Assembly: GCF_044326205.1 (NCBI RefSeq)
Contig: NZ_JBIRCY010000017.1
Coordinates: forward strand, 60,039 to 124,038
Direction of reading: 5' to 3'
Length of the DNA stretch: 64,000 nt
Source of the DNA: Kumtagia sp044326205
Lineage (GTDB): Bacteria > Pseudomonadota > Alphaproteobacteria > Rhizobiales > Rhizobiaceae
Positions within the stretch are counted from its first letter, which is position 1. Each line of letters begins with the position of its first letter. A model generated the notes under the pieces. The model saw only the letters and a list, made by a program, of their open reading frames with translations. It ran no database searches and was not told the origin of the DNA. The position numbers and the translations under genes were made by a program. Shown piece after piece: positions 42,804 to 51,737 of this stretch.

Positions 42804-43737
42804 GGCCACTCTCCCGGCGACGGCGCCAGACGCTCCACAGCGAATAGGGGATCAGCACCGCCGAAAGCGCGAGCAGGATCATGATCGCGGCGGCGGCGCC
42901 CTCGGCGATCTGGCCGCGCTGGAACATCAGATCGTACACATAGATGGCGGGGAAGGTCGTGGCGATGCCAGGCCCGCCATTGGTCAGCGCGATCGCGAGG
43001 TCGAAGGTCTTGATGGCGAATTGCAGCAATACGACCAGCACCGCAACAAAGATCGGGCCGATTGCCGGGATGACGACGCGCCGGTAGATACGCGCCATGC
43101 CGGCGCCGTCGATCTGCGCGGCCTTGACCAGATCCTGGTCGACCGACCGTAGCCCGGCGAGAAACAGCGCCATGGCGAAACCCGACGCCTGCCAGACGCC
43201 GGTGATGACGATGGCGTAGATGGCAAGCTGACGGTTGGTCGTCCAACTGAAGCTGAAATCCGTCCAGCCGAAGCCGCGCACGAAAAACTCGATGCCGGAG
43301 GTCGGGTTGAAGAGCCAGCTCCACACCGTGCCGGTGACGACGAAGGAGACGGCGAGGGGATAGAGATAGATCGTGCGCCAGGCCGCCTCACCGCGCACCC
43401 GCTGGTCTATGAGGATGGCAAGCAGAAGGCCGATCGCCATCGTGCCCAGCACGTAGAGCACGCCGAAGATGAAGAGGTTGGTGTAGGCGATGTTCCAGCG
43501 CCGGCTCTGCCAGAGCGAGACATAATGCTCGAAGCCGACATAGTCATAGCTCGGCAGCAGCGAGGAGTTGGACAGCGAGACGTAGAAGGTCCAGGCGGTG
43601 AAGCCGAAGACGTAGATGAAGGTGGCCAGCAGCGAAGGCGCGAGCACGATCTGCGGCAGCCACAGCGACAGCCGCTCGCGCAGCCGCTTTCCTGTTGAGA
43701 CCGTTGCGGTCCGGTCGATGGCCGATGCCGAGCTCAC
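42796..43737 (-). CDS. CUT1 sugar ABC transporter permease (MalF-like)
   Basis: A 313-residue permease: six membrane segments, the first at about 30-52 (IVLAPSLLATFIYVFGFTAW), and the EAA-type motif VDQDLVKAAQIDGAGMARIY. Other half of the pore. Starts 75 bases after the binding-protein stop; a hairpin lies in that gap. Confidence 0.9.
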   Translation of the reverse strand: MSSASAIDRTATVSTGKRLRERLSLWLPQIVLAPSLLATFIYVFGFTAWTFYVSLSNSSLLPSYDYVGFEHYVSLWQSRRWNIAYTNLFIFGVLYVLGTMAIGLLLAILIDQRVRGEAAWRTIYLYPLAVSFVVTGTVWSWLFNPTSGIEFFVRGFGWTDFSFSWTTNRQLAIYAIVITGVWQASGFAMALFLAGLRSVDQDLVKAAQIDGAGMARIYRRVVIPAIGPIFVAVLVVLLQFAIKTFDLAIALTNGGPGIATTFPAIYVYDLMFQRGQIAEGAAAAIMILLALSAVLIPYSLWSVWRRRRESGHG

Positions 43738-43771
43738 GTGCGTTCTTTCAACGTTGCCGAGCGTAGGGAAA

Positions 43772-43801
43772 GCCGAGGCGCGTCAATTGCCGCGCCTCGG
43801 C
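43772..43801 (-). terminator. Hairpin between binding-protein and permease genes (attenuating/stabilising)
   Basis: GCCGAGGCGCG-N8-CGCGCCTCGGC, an 11-bp perfect stem, lies between the binding-protein stop (43813) and the permease start (43737), within the operon. There is no U-run, so partial termination or protection of the upstream message is more likely than full termination. Confidence 0.55.
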
Positions 43802-43812
43802 CGGGAGGATGC

Positions 43813-45078
43813 CTACATCTGCGCTTCGACGTTGTCCGCCATGGCGTTGGCAGCGTCCTCGGGCGTCATGGTCGGCGTGTTCACGAATTCGGTGATCACT
43901 TCCATCATGGCGCCGCGATATTTCTGCAGCACGGTCATGTTGTGAGCCATCGAGCGCACCAGTGTGCCGGCCGCGATCGAGGCTTCCAGGTCCTTCTGCG
44001 AAATCTGCTGGCAGGCGTTCCAGCCTTCGCCGGAGAGATCGACATCGAGGCGTGCGGGAATGGAGCCCTTGGCCTTGTTGAAAGTCGCCTGGAATTCCGG
44101 CGACAGGATCAAATGCGCGAGCAGCTTCTGGCCCTCGATATAGTCGGGATCCTTCTGCGTGAAGAACACCACCGAGTCGGAGTTCAGGATGAAGCCCGGC
44201 TTACCCCAGTCGGTCGGCGCCTGGCCGCACAGGATTTCCGAGCCGGGTTTGAAGCCGGCGGCATTCAGCATGCCGATCTCCCAGTCGCCCATGATGAAGA
44301 AAGCGGCCTTGCCCTGACCGAGCATGATGTTGGCGGAGTCATAGTCGCGGCCCGCGATGCCGGGGTCCATGTATTTCGTGACCATGGTGCGCATCTGCGT
44401 GAAGGCTTTCACCATGCCCTCGCTGCGCAGCGCATCGACATCGCCTTCCACGAAGGCCTTCCTGAAGAGGTCGATGTCCTGGCCGTAGACGATCACCTCG
44501 AAAGTCGTGGCGTCGGTCCAGTCGGCCGAGAGATGCGACAGGCAGATGAAGCCAGCGGCGACGATCTTGTCGCAGGCGGCGTTGAATTCGTCCCAGGTCT
44601 TGGGCAGTTCGGTAACGCCGGCCTTGTCCATGACCGCCTTGTTGCCCCACAGCCAATTGATGCGGTGGATGTTCATGGGAGCCGCGACCCAACTCCCCTT
44701 GGGCTTCATGACCGGCAGCAACTCCGTCGCCACGACCTTGTCCCAGCCTTCCGCATTGGCAAGCTCGTCCATGTTGGCGGCGCCGCCAGTCTCGTTCCAC
44801 TCGGCGATCTCGGGGCCTTTCAGTTGGACCGCCGGAGGCGCGTTGCCGGCGACGACATCTGCACGAAGTTTTGCGAGCGTGTTTGCCGTATGGCCGGCGA
44901 TCGCGGTCTGCTGCCATTCGCCGCCGGCGGCGGTGAACATCTCGCCAAGCTTGGCGATCGCGGCGGCGTCCGAACCCGTCGACCATTGATGCAGCAGATT
45001 GGTCTTGGGCTCGGCGTTCGCCGATCCAATCGCCGCAAGAACGGCGGCCGCGGCCACCGCGCATGTCAATTTCAGCAT
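43813..45078 (-). CDS. CUT1 sugar ABC transporter substrate-binding protein
   Basis: A 421-residue periplasmic binding protein. Signal peptide KLTCAVAAAAVLAAIGSANA. The fold shows NLLHQWSTGSDAAAIAKLGE, PDKLRADVV-like and FILNSDSVVFFTQKD, with GDWEIGMLNAAGF in the hinge region; these fit family 1 (MalE-like) proteins, closest in look to glucose/mannose binders of rhizobia. Start ATG 45078 has GGAAGGAA upstream. First gene of the operon, divergent from the ROK regulator. Confidence 0.92.
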   Translation of the reverse strand: MLKLTCAVAAAAVLAAIGSANAEPKTNLLHQWSTGSDAAAIAKLGEMFTAAGGEWQQTAIAGHTANTLAKLRADVVAGNAPPAVQLKGPEIAEWNETGGAANMDELANAEGWDKVVATELLPVMKPKGSWVAAPMNIHRINWLWGNKAVMDKAGVTELPKTWDEFNAACDKIVAAGFICLSHLSADWTDATTFEVIVYGQDIDLFRKAFVEGDVDALRSEGMVKAFTQMRTMVTKYMDPGIAGRDYDSANIMLGQGKAAFFIMGDWEIGMLNAAGFKPGSEILCGQAPTDWGKPGFILNSDSVVFFTQKDPDYIEGQKLLAHLILSPEFQATFNKAKGSIPARLDVDLSGEGWNACQQISQKDLEASIAAGTLVRSMAHNMTVLQKYRGAMMEVITEFVNTPTMTPEDAANAMADNVEAQM

Positions 45079-45395
45079 TTCCTTCCTCCCAGGTTCGGCG
45101 CGGTTGCCGCGCTCGTTTCGCGATCGGGCCGTCGTGGCGTGGTTGCCGCGCGACCGCCTTGCCGTTTTCATCGCCGGGCCAGACTCAGACTTCGTCATCG
45201 GCGCCATCGAAATGCACCAAGACGGCCGAGACCGGCCCTTCAGAGGCTTTTTCGACGTTCCTCCCAATTCGAGCCGCCCCGGCGCTTGCGTCCGCGCCCG
45301 GCTTGGTGTTTTGCGGCGAGTGGCTAAGTTTCCTCTAACTCAGCCTGAATTAATTCTGTTATGAACTTATTCCGAAGTCAATCTGCTAATTGACC
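45079..45395. promoter_or_regulatory. Divergent control region of the sugar operon and ROK gene
   Basis: 317 bases without a gene. The last 90 bases before the ROK start are AT-rich. A perfect 10-base palindrome GAATTAATTC (45347-45356) lies 40 bases before the ROK ATG and is a candidate operator core. No unambiguous -35/-10 pair was fixed. Confidence 0.4.
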
Positions 45396-46604
45396 ATGAA
45401 AATGTACAAACCTGAACTAAAGTCGCTTTTGACCGAAGTGCCGGGCGGCACGCCATCCAGCCGTATCGTCCGCGTGCTCAGCGAGCGCGGCGCGCTTAGC
45501 GGAACGCAGATCGCGAATATCCTCGGGCTGGCGAAGTCGACCGTGTCGACGACGCTGACCGAACTGCGGAAATCGGGCGTGGTGGTAGATGGGGTGGCGC
45601 CGGTGGCAAGCCGCAGCACGGGCGCCGGGCGTCCCGCCTCGGCGGTGATGCTCAACCCCGAGGCCGGCACCGTGGTGGGGCTGCTCATCGGGCTCGAGCA
45701 TATCCAGCTCATCGTGGCCGACGTCTCGCATGCCGTGCTCGCCGACAAGAAGGTCGAGCTGGACGCGGACTTTTCGCCCGACGAGGCAATGGCGATCGTC
45801 CAGCGCCTCATCCGGGAAGCCTATGCGGAACTCGGCATTTCCAGCGACACCATGCTTGGCATCGGCGTCGCCGTCGGCGGGCCGATCAATCCGACCAATG
45901 GCCGCATCATGCGCGCCGGCGCCATCCCCACCTGGGAGGGCGTCGACGTCCACCGCCTGTTCGAAACGGCGCTCGGGCGGCCGATCTACGCCGACAATGT
46001 CAGCAAGTGCTGGGCAATCGCCGAAATGATGTGGGGCGCGGCGCGCGGCGTCGAGGATTTCGTCTACGTGCTGATCGATTTCGGCGTCGGCGGCGCGATC
46101 GTCAGCCGCGGGCATCTCATCGACGGCGTCGCCGGCGCCGCCGGAGAATTCGGGCACATGACGATCGACCCGAAGGGCGATCTTTGCCGCTGCGGCAACC
46201 GCGGCTGCTGGGAACTCTATGCCGGCTTCAAGGGCGCGACGGCGCTGGCCTCGAAGCGCTTCGGCAGGCCCATGGGCATCGTCGACGTGATAAATCTCGC
46301 AAAAAAGGGCGATGTCGGCTGCCGACGGCTGATCGAGGACACCGCCGAGGCGGCGGGCCGGGGTCTTGCCATGGTCGGCGCGGCCATCAATCCGGGCCTG
46401 ATCCTGATCGGCGGCCGGCTGGCAATGGCCGGGCCGATCTTCTTCGATCCGCTGGAATCCAGCTTCGACAAATATGCGTTGGTGAAACGCCACGATGTCG
46501 AACCGGAGGCGCGTACCCGCATCGTGCCCGCCAGCATGCTCGAAAACGGCGCCTGCATGGGGGCCGTGGGCCTTGTGCTGCGTCATTACGGAAAGCGGCT
46601 TTAG
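45396..46604 (+). CDS. ROK-family transcriptional regulator
   Basis: A 402-residue repressor. N-terminal winged HTH (ALSGTQIANILGLAKSTVST, TLTELRKSGVV), then a sugar kinase-like domain: GIGVAVGGPINPTNGRIMRA, DFGVGGAIVSRGHLIDGVAG and the zinc site GHMTIDPKG with CRCGNRGCWE. Such NagC/Mlc-like regulators bind a sugar or sugar phosphate and release DNA. Divergent from the sugar operon, which is its likely target. Start ATG 45396; ATG 45402 is a close alternative, and the binding site is weak for both. Confidence 0.9.
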   Translation: MKMYKPELKSLLTEVPGGTPSSRIVRVLSERGALSGTQIANILGLAKSTVSTTLTELRKSGVVVDGVAPVASRSTGAGRPASAVMLNPEAGTVVGLLIGLEHIQLIVADVSHAVLADKKVELDADFSPDEAMAIVQRLIREAYAELGISSDTMLGIGVAVGGPINPTNGRIMRAGAIPTWEGVDVHRLFETALGRPIYADNVSKCWAIAEMMWGAARGVEDFVYVLIDFGVGGAIVSRGHLIDGVAGAAGEFGHMTIDPKGDLCRCGNRGCWELYAGFKGATALASKRFGRPMGIVDVINLAKKGDVGCRRLIEDTAEAAGRGLAMVGAAINPGLILIGGRLAMAGPIFFDPLESSFDKYALVKRHDVEPEARTRIVPASMLENGACMGAVGLVLRHYGKRL

Positions 46605-46997
46605 GAGCCGCAATCGGACATCGGGAGCGCCCACACCTTGGTCGACCAAGGGGATGACACTTCGTTCAGATCAGACCAACGATCCGATCTCTAACCGCTG
46701 CGCTCCCAAAATACCCCTTATTCGACCCTGTATCAGCCTTAGCGCCATCGGATTTGGCGGACTCGGGACACGCTGCCGGCAACCTTTCAAGACCGTCACA
46801 CCATACGTCGTATCTCGCCATTCGCCGGCGCTTGACGGAGTGTGTTTTTGGTGCATGATATATCGTATATGTAACGGCCGAGATCAATAACGGTCGAGAG
46901 GTGGAAGCAGCATGGCTGGCGAAGCCGGCGATCCGGCGCGGCCGCGGCGTGTCTTGCTTGTCGAAGACAGAGTGGAACCCGAAGTGGAGACCCAACC
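46605..46997. promoter_or_regulatory. Upstream region of the TorT-hyu locus with an AT-rich palindrome
   Basis: No gene seen. TTGACG at 46832-46837 could be a -35; the following ATGATATATCGTATATGTA (about 46855-46873) holds an ATATA/TATAT inverted repeat that overlaps any -10 and may be an operator for a GntR-like or LacI-like regulator. No such regulator is next to it. The binding-protein ATG is 125 bases further on. Confidence 0.4.
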
Positions 46998-48080
46998 ATG
47001 AAATTGCGCCAGACCCTTGCCTCAGCGCTCGCGCTTGCCGCGACGCTGTCCATCGCCCTTCCCGCCCAGGCCGCCGACTGGTGGCCGTTCACCATCGTTC
47101 CGGACGGGCCGGACAAGAAGCCGATGGAACCCATCCAATACGTTCCGCTGGAGAAGGCTTCAAAGAAGTGGAATCTCTGCGTGCTGTTCCCGCATCTGAA
47201 GGACAGCTACTGGGTCGCCTCCAACTACGGTATCGTCGACGAAGCCCGGCGCCTCGGCGTGCGCGCCTACACCTTCCAGGCCGGCGGCTACGACCAGCTA
47301 CCGAAGCAGCTATCGCAGTTCGACGATTGCCTTGCCTCGAACCCCGACGCCATCCTCGTCGGCGCGATCAGCGAGGGCGGCATCGCCGGCCGTCTCAAGG
47401 CCGGCATGGACAAGGGCATCCCGATCATCGCCGTCGCCAATCCGATCTACGACACGCCGATCACCGCGCTGATCACCACCGACCACCGCCAGAAAGGGTT
47501 TCTCTCCGGCAAATATCTGGTCGAGGCGCTCGGACCTGACGGCGGCAAGGTCGTCGCCTTCCCCGGCCCGCAGAATTCCGGCTGGGCCGAGACCTATCAG
47601 AAGGGTTTCGAGGAAGCGATCAAGGATACCAAGGTCGAGTTGCTGGAAACCAAATACGGCGAGGCCGGCGTCGCCGAACAGCTAACCCTGATCGAGGACG
47701 CGCTGCAGACCTATCCGGAAATGACCGCCATCTGGGGCGGCGCGCCGACGGCGGAAGCAGCACTCGGCGCGGTGGCCGAGGCCGGTCGCGACGACATCAA
47801 GATCGTGTCCTCCTGGGAAGACCAGAAGATGCCCGACCGCATCAAGGAAGGACAGATTCTCGGCTTCTCCGCAGAGTATCCAGTGATCCTGGCGCGCATC
47901 GGCGTCGATCTCGCGGTGCGCGCGCTGGAGAAGAAGCCGATCGACTTCCTCGCCGCCAATCCCGACGTGCGTGTGCTGCGCGCCACGCCGGGCATGGTCA
48001 GCAAGGACAATATCGACAAGGTCGACCTGACGCAGATCTACGCCCCCCAGGACTGGCAGCCGGTGTTCGACACCAACTGA
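46998..48080 (+). CDS. TorT-like periplasmic substrate-binding protein of an ABC importer
   Basis: A 360-residue exported protein with signal peptide ending LPAQAADWW. The mature start DWWPFTIVPDG, then YVPLEKASKKWNLCVLFPHL and KDSYWVASNYGIVDEARRLG, closely resembles TorT, the TMAO-binding partner of the TorS kinase, within the ribose-binding protein superfamily. Here it heads an operon with an RbsA-type ATPase and two permeases, so it is most likely a transport binding protein; no TorS-like kinase is present. Good RBS GTGGAG. Ligand unknown. Confidence 0.88.
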   Translation: MKLRQTLASALALAATLSIALPAQAADWWPFTIVPDGPDKKPMEPIQYVPLEKASKKWNLCVLFPHLKDSYWVASNYGIVDEARRLGVRAYTFQAGGYDQLPKQLSQFDDCLASNPDAILVGAISEGGIAGRLKAGMDKGIPIIAVANPIYDTPITALITTDHRQKGFLSGKYLVEALGPDGGKVVAFPGPQNSGWAETYQKGFEEAIKDTKVELLETKYGEAGVAEQLTLIEDALQTYPEMTAIWGGAPTAEAALGAVAEAGRDDIKIVSSWEDQKMPDRIKEGQILGFSAEYPVILARIGVDLAVRALEKKPIDFLAANPDVRVLRATPGMVSKDNIDKVDLTQIYAPQDWQPVFDTN

Positions 48081-48090
48081 GCTGACCTTT

Positions 48091-48119
48091 CACGGCCGCG
48101 CCGGACGGGCGCGGCCGTG
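48091..48119 (+). terminator. Strong hairpin after the binding-protein gene
   Basis: CACGGCCGCGCC-GGACG-GGCGCGGCCGTG, a perfect 12-bp stem, starts 11 bases after the binding-protein stop and precedes the ATPase gene by 114 bases. No U-run follows. It probably stabilises the binding-protein message or reduces read-through. Confidence 0.6.
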
Positions 48120-48233
48120 CCGACAGACAGCAGCGCCGGAGACGATCGGAGGAGCGGCGCGCTCGATTGCCTTTCTTTGGATGATGCCTTCATCCTTTTG
48201 CGCCGGCCCAAGACAGGATTTTTCTCCCACCCG

Positions 48234-49754
48234 ATGGCGACCGACCAAAAGCTTATCGACCTGACTGGGATCACAAAGCGCTACGGCCCGTCGCTGGCGC
48301 TCGATGGTGTCGATTTCGATCTGGTGCCGGGCGAAATCCACGTTCTGTTCGGCGAGAACGGCGCCGGAAAATCGACGCTGATCAACGTCATCACCGGCAA
48401 TGTCCAGCGGGACAGCGGCACCTACCGCCTTGCCGGCGAGCCCGTCGAAGGCATGACGCCTCAGGGCGCCCGCCAGTCAGGCATCGCAGCGGTCTTCCAG
48501 GAGTTCAGCCTTATCCCCGACCTCACGGTCGAGCAGAATCTTTTTCTCGGTCGCGAGCGAAAAGTGCGCGGGTTCCTGAAGCATGCCGAGATGCGCCGGG
48601 AAGCACGCACCTTCATCGAGGGCCTTGGCTTCGACGTGCCCCTAGACCGCTTGGTCGAGGACCTGCCGCGCGCGCAGCGCCAGATGGTCGAGATCGCCAA
48701 GGCGCTGTTCGACAGGGCACGAATCCTGATCCTCGACGAGCCGACCGCCTCGCTCACCGACACCGATGCCGACACGCTGTTCAAGCTGCTTGCAGGTTTG
48801 AAGGCCGAGGGCGTCGGCATCGTCTACGTTTCGCACCGCATGCGCGAAATCCGCCAGCTCGCCGACCGCGTCACGGTGCTGCGCGGCGGCAAAAAGGTCG
48901 CCACCGTGGCGGGGTCAGGCGTCACCGAGGCGCAGCTTGTCGAGATGATGGTCGGACGCCCCGTCGGTGATCTCTATCCGAAGATCGCCCATGCGCCGGG
49001 CAAGGTGATGCTGGAAGTAGCGGGCCTCTCCAGTGCTGACGCGCGCGTGCGCGACGTGTCGCTGAAGGTGCGGGCCGGCGAGATCGTCGGCCTCGCCGGC
49101 CTCGTCGGCTGCGGCAAGGGTGAGGTCGGCAGGCTGGTTTTCGGCCTCGATGCAGTTTCCGGCGGGCGCGTCTTCATCGACGGCGTCGAGACAAGGGCGG
49201 CCAATCCGGCCGCCATGCTGCGCGAAGGCGTCTGCTATTTCCCGGCCGACCGCGGCACCGACGGCCTGGCGCCGAACCGGCCAATCCGTGAAAACGCTTC
49301 CGCAGCGGCGCTCGACCTTGCCGAGATCGCCGGCGGCGGCTGGCTGCGCCGCAATGTCGAGGCGGCGAAGGTGCGTAAGGTGCTGGAAAAACTGCGCGTG
49401 CGGCCGCTTCTGCCCGAACAGACGGTCTCACAGTTTTCCGGCGGCAACCGGCAGAAGATAATGCTGGCGCGCGGCCTGATGCGCGACATAAAGATTTTTC
49501 TGTTCGACGAACCGACGGTCGGCATCGACGTCGGCGCCAAGGCGGAAATCTACGAGCTGCTGCGCGACCTGACCCAGGCCGGCGCGGCTATCCTGCTCGT
49601 CTCCTCCGAGCTTCCGGAAATCCTCAACCTGTCCAACCGCATCTATGTGATGCACGAAGGCGAGATCGTCACGCATCTGGAAGGCGAGCGCCGCACCGAG
49701 GCGGAAATACTGTCGGGCTTCTTCGGCAAAAGCCGAACGGATGCTGCGGCATGA
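48234..49754 (+). CDS. CUT2-type sugar ABC transporter ATPase with two NBDs (RbsA-like)
   Basis: A 506-residue protein with tandem ABC domains. The first has Walker A FGENGAGKSTLINVITG, signature-region LPRAQRQMVEIAKALF (LSxxQ replaced by LPRAQ) and Walker B LILDEPTASLTDTD. The second has a degenerate Walker A GLVGCGKGEVGRLVFG, as in RbsA, with SQFSGGNRQKIMLARGLM and FLFDEPTVGIDVGA. Start ATG 48234 lacks a good binding site; a GTG at 48117 extends the frame. Overlaps the first permease by ATGA. Confidence 0.92.
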   Translation: MATDQKLIDLTGITKRYGPSLALDGVDFDLVPGEIHVLFGENGAGKSTLINVITGNVQRDSGTYRLAGEPVEGMTPQGARQSGIAAVFQEFSLIPDLTVEQNLFLGRERKVRGFLKHAEMRREARTFIEGLGFDVPLDRLVEDLPRAQRQMVEIAKALFDRARILILDEPTASLTDTDADTLFKLLAGLKAEGVGIVYVSHRMREIRQLADRVTVLRGGKKVATVAGSGVTEAQLVEMMVGRPVGDLYPKIAHAPGKVMLEVAGLSSADARVRDVSLKVRAGEIVGLAGLVGCGKGEVGRLVFGLDAVSGGRVFIDGVETRAANPAAMLREGVCYFPADRGTDGLAPNRPIRENASAAALDLAEIAGGGWLRRNVEAAKVRKVLEKLRVRPLLPEQTVSQFSGGNRQKIMLARGLMRDIKIFLFDEPTVGIDVGAKAEIYELLRDLTQAGAAILLVSSELPEILNLSNRIYVMHEGEIVTHLEGERRTEAEILSGFFGKSRTDAAA

Positions 49755-50746
49755 GCGCTGCGCCAAAACCTTCGCGCCTGACGAATTTCCTCGCCAATGG
49801 CGGGTTGGTGCTGATCCTGATCGCCATCATCGCGGTGGTTACCACGATCATCCAGCCGCGCTTCCTCTCCCCGCAGAACATCATCAACGTGCTGCGCAAC
49901 ACCGCCATCCTGTCGATCATCTCGATGGGCCAGATGATGGTGATGATCGCCGGCGGCTTCGACCTGTCGGTCGGCGTCATTGTCGCCTTCGCCTCGATCG
50001 AGACGGCGCTGGTGATGAGCTATCTGCTCCAGCTCATGCCCGATATGGCAATGCTGGCTGTTGCGCTCGCTGTTCTGATCTCGGTGGGGACAGGAGCGCT
50101 GATCGGCGCAGCGAACGGCATCCTTGTTAGCCGGCTATCCCTGTCGCCCTTCATGGTGACGCTCGCCATGAGTTCGGTGGTCGCCGGCGCGACCTTCTAT
50201 ATTACCAAGGGCATACCGGTCTACGGCATGCCGGATTCCTTCACCATGGGCGTCGGCCGCGGTTTTGTGCTCGGAATCCCGGTCGTGATCCTCATCGGCC
50301 TCAGTGTCGTGCTGCTCACGGTCGGCATCCAGCGCCTGACCAGCTTCGGCCGATACGTCTATGCGGTCGGCAGCAATCCCGTCGCCTCGCGCCAGTCCGG
50401 CGTGTCGGTCGGCACGGTGCTGGTGCTGATCTATGCGGCAAGCGGCCTTACGGCGGCAATCACCGGCGTGTTGCTGACCGCCCGCATCGGTTCCGGCCAG
50501 TCGACACTCGGCGCTTCCTTCGTGCTGGAATCGATCGCGGCGGCAGTGGTCGGCGGCGTCTCGCTGATGGGCGGCTCAGGGCGCGCCGAGCGCGTGATGG
50601 CGGGCGCGCTGTTCCTGTCGATCGTCTCCAACGCGATGAACCTGCTCAAGATCGACAGCAAGTACCAAACGCTAGTGCTGGGCGTCGTGCTGATCGCGGC
50701 ACTTTGCAGCGAGCTCATCCTCAAGGGGCGGCGCAAGCATGGCTGA
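49751..50746 (+). CDS. CUT2-type ABC transporter permease (RbsC-like), first
   Basis: A 331-residue permease with eight to ten hydrophobic segments. Family landmarks: SIISMGQMMVMIAGGFDLSVGVIVAF, LIGAANGILVSRLSLSPFMVTLAM in two parts, and YAVGSNPVASRQSGVSV. Coupled to the ATPase before (ATGA) and to the second permease after (8-base overlap). Confidence 0.92.
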   Translation: MSAAPKPSRLTNFLANGGLVLILIAIIAVVTTIIQPRFLSPQNIINVLRNTAILSIISMGQMMVMIAGGFDLSVGVIVAFASIETALVMSYLLQLMPDMAMLAVALAVLISVGTGALIGAANGILVSRLSLSPFMVTLAMSSVVAGATFYITKGIPVYGMPDSFTMGVGRGFVLGIPVVILIGLSVVLLTVGIQRLTSFGRYVYAVGSNPVASRQSGVSVGTVLVLIYAASGLTAAITGVLLTARIGSGQSTLGASFVLESIAAAVVGGVSLMGGSGRAERVMAGALFLSIVSNAMNLLKIDSKYQTLVLGVVLIAALCSELILKGRRKHG

Positions 50747-51725
50747 CGCCGCGATCTCCTTGCGCTCCTCGATGATCGGCCGCCTCGGCCTACTGCAGCG
50801 CATTCTGCCGACTTTGCTGATTTTCGCCGGCTTCGCCGCCTATGAGCCGAACGTGGCGTCCGCTGGCAATCTCTGGAACATCGCGGTGCAGACCAGCTAT
50901 CTCGCGCTGTTCACGCTCGGCCAGGTGGTGGTGCTGCTCACCGCCGGGCTCGACCTGTCGATCGGCCTGACGGTGTCCTATGTCAGCGTCGCCTCGGCGC
51001 TGACCATGACGCAATTCATCGACAATCCGGCGCTGGCGCTTGCCGTCTTCCTAGTCTCCGGGCTGCTTATCGGCATCGTCATCGGCGCTTTCAACGGCTT
51101 CTTCGTCGCGGTCGTCAACATCAACCCCTTCGTGGTGACGCTCGCGTCCTTCAATATCCTGCTGGCGCTTAGCTCGACCATCACCGACGGCTTTCCGGTC
51201 AGCGGCTTTCCGCCGAACTTCAGTCGGCTTCTGGTGGATGCGGAAATCCTCGGCATTCCGGTCCCGATCGTCATCATCGCGATCCTGCTTGCCGCCGTTG
51301 CCGTGCTGCTCAACCGCACCGTCTTCGGCCGCAGCCTTTACCTGATCGGCTCGAACCGCCGCATGGCTTTCACCGCCGGTATCAACGTCAAGCTCCATCT
51401 GCTCGGCGCCTATGTGCTCTGCTCGGCGCTTGCCGCCATCGGCGCGGTGCTGCTCACGGCGCGCGCCGGCTCGGGCGAACCGAATATCGGCGGCAGCCTG
51501 GCGCTGGAGACCATCGCCGCGGCCGTCATCGGCGGCGCGCGGCTGCGCGGCGGCGAGGGCGGGGTGTTTTCGGCGATAGCCGGCGCGCTGTTCATCACCG
51601 TGCTGTCCAACGGCATGAACCTCGCCCGCATCGACGGCTACATCCAGCAGCTCTGCATCGGCGCGATCATCGTGCTCAGCCTGATCGTCGACCGGCTCTC
51701 CCACGGCTCCTCCCGCTCATCGTAG
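50739..51725 (+). CDS. CUT2-type ABC transporter permease (RbsC-like), second
   Basis: A 328-residue permease similar to its neighbour: LGQVVVLLTAGLDLSIGLTV, FNGFFVAVVNINPFVVTLAS and YLIGSNRRMAFTAGINV. The two permeases presumably form a heterodimer. Ends 12 bases before hyuA, so importer and enzyme genes form one unit. Confidence 0.92.
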   Translation: MADAAISLRSSMIGRLGLLQRILPTLLIFAGFAAYEPNVASAGNLWNIAVQTSYLALFTLGQVVVLLTAGLDLSIGLTVSYVSVASALTMTQFIDNPALALAVFLVSGLLIGIVIGAFNGFFVAVVNINPFVVTLASFNILLALSSTITDGFPVSGFPPNFSRLLVDAEILGIPVPIVIIAILLAAVAVLLNRTVFGRSLYLIGSNRRMAFTAGINVKLHLLGAYVLCSALAAIGAVLLTARAGSGEPNIGGSLALETIAAAVIGGARLRGGEGGVFSAIAGALFITVLSNGMNLARIDGYIQQLCIGAIIVLSLIVDRLSHGSSRSS

Positions 51726-51737
51726 GAAATCTCTGGC

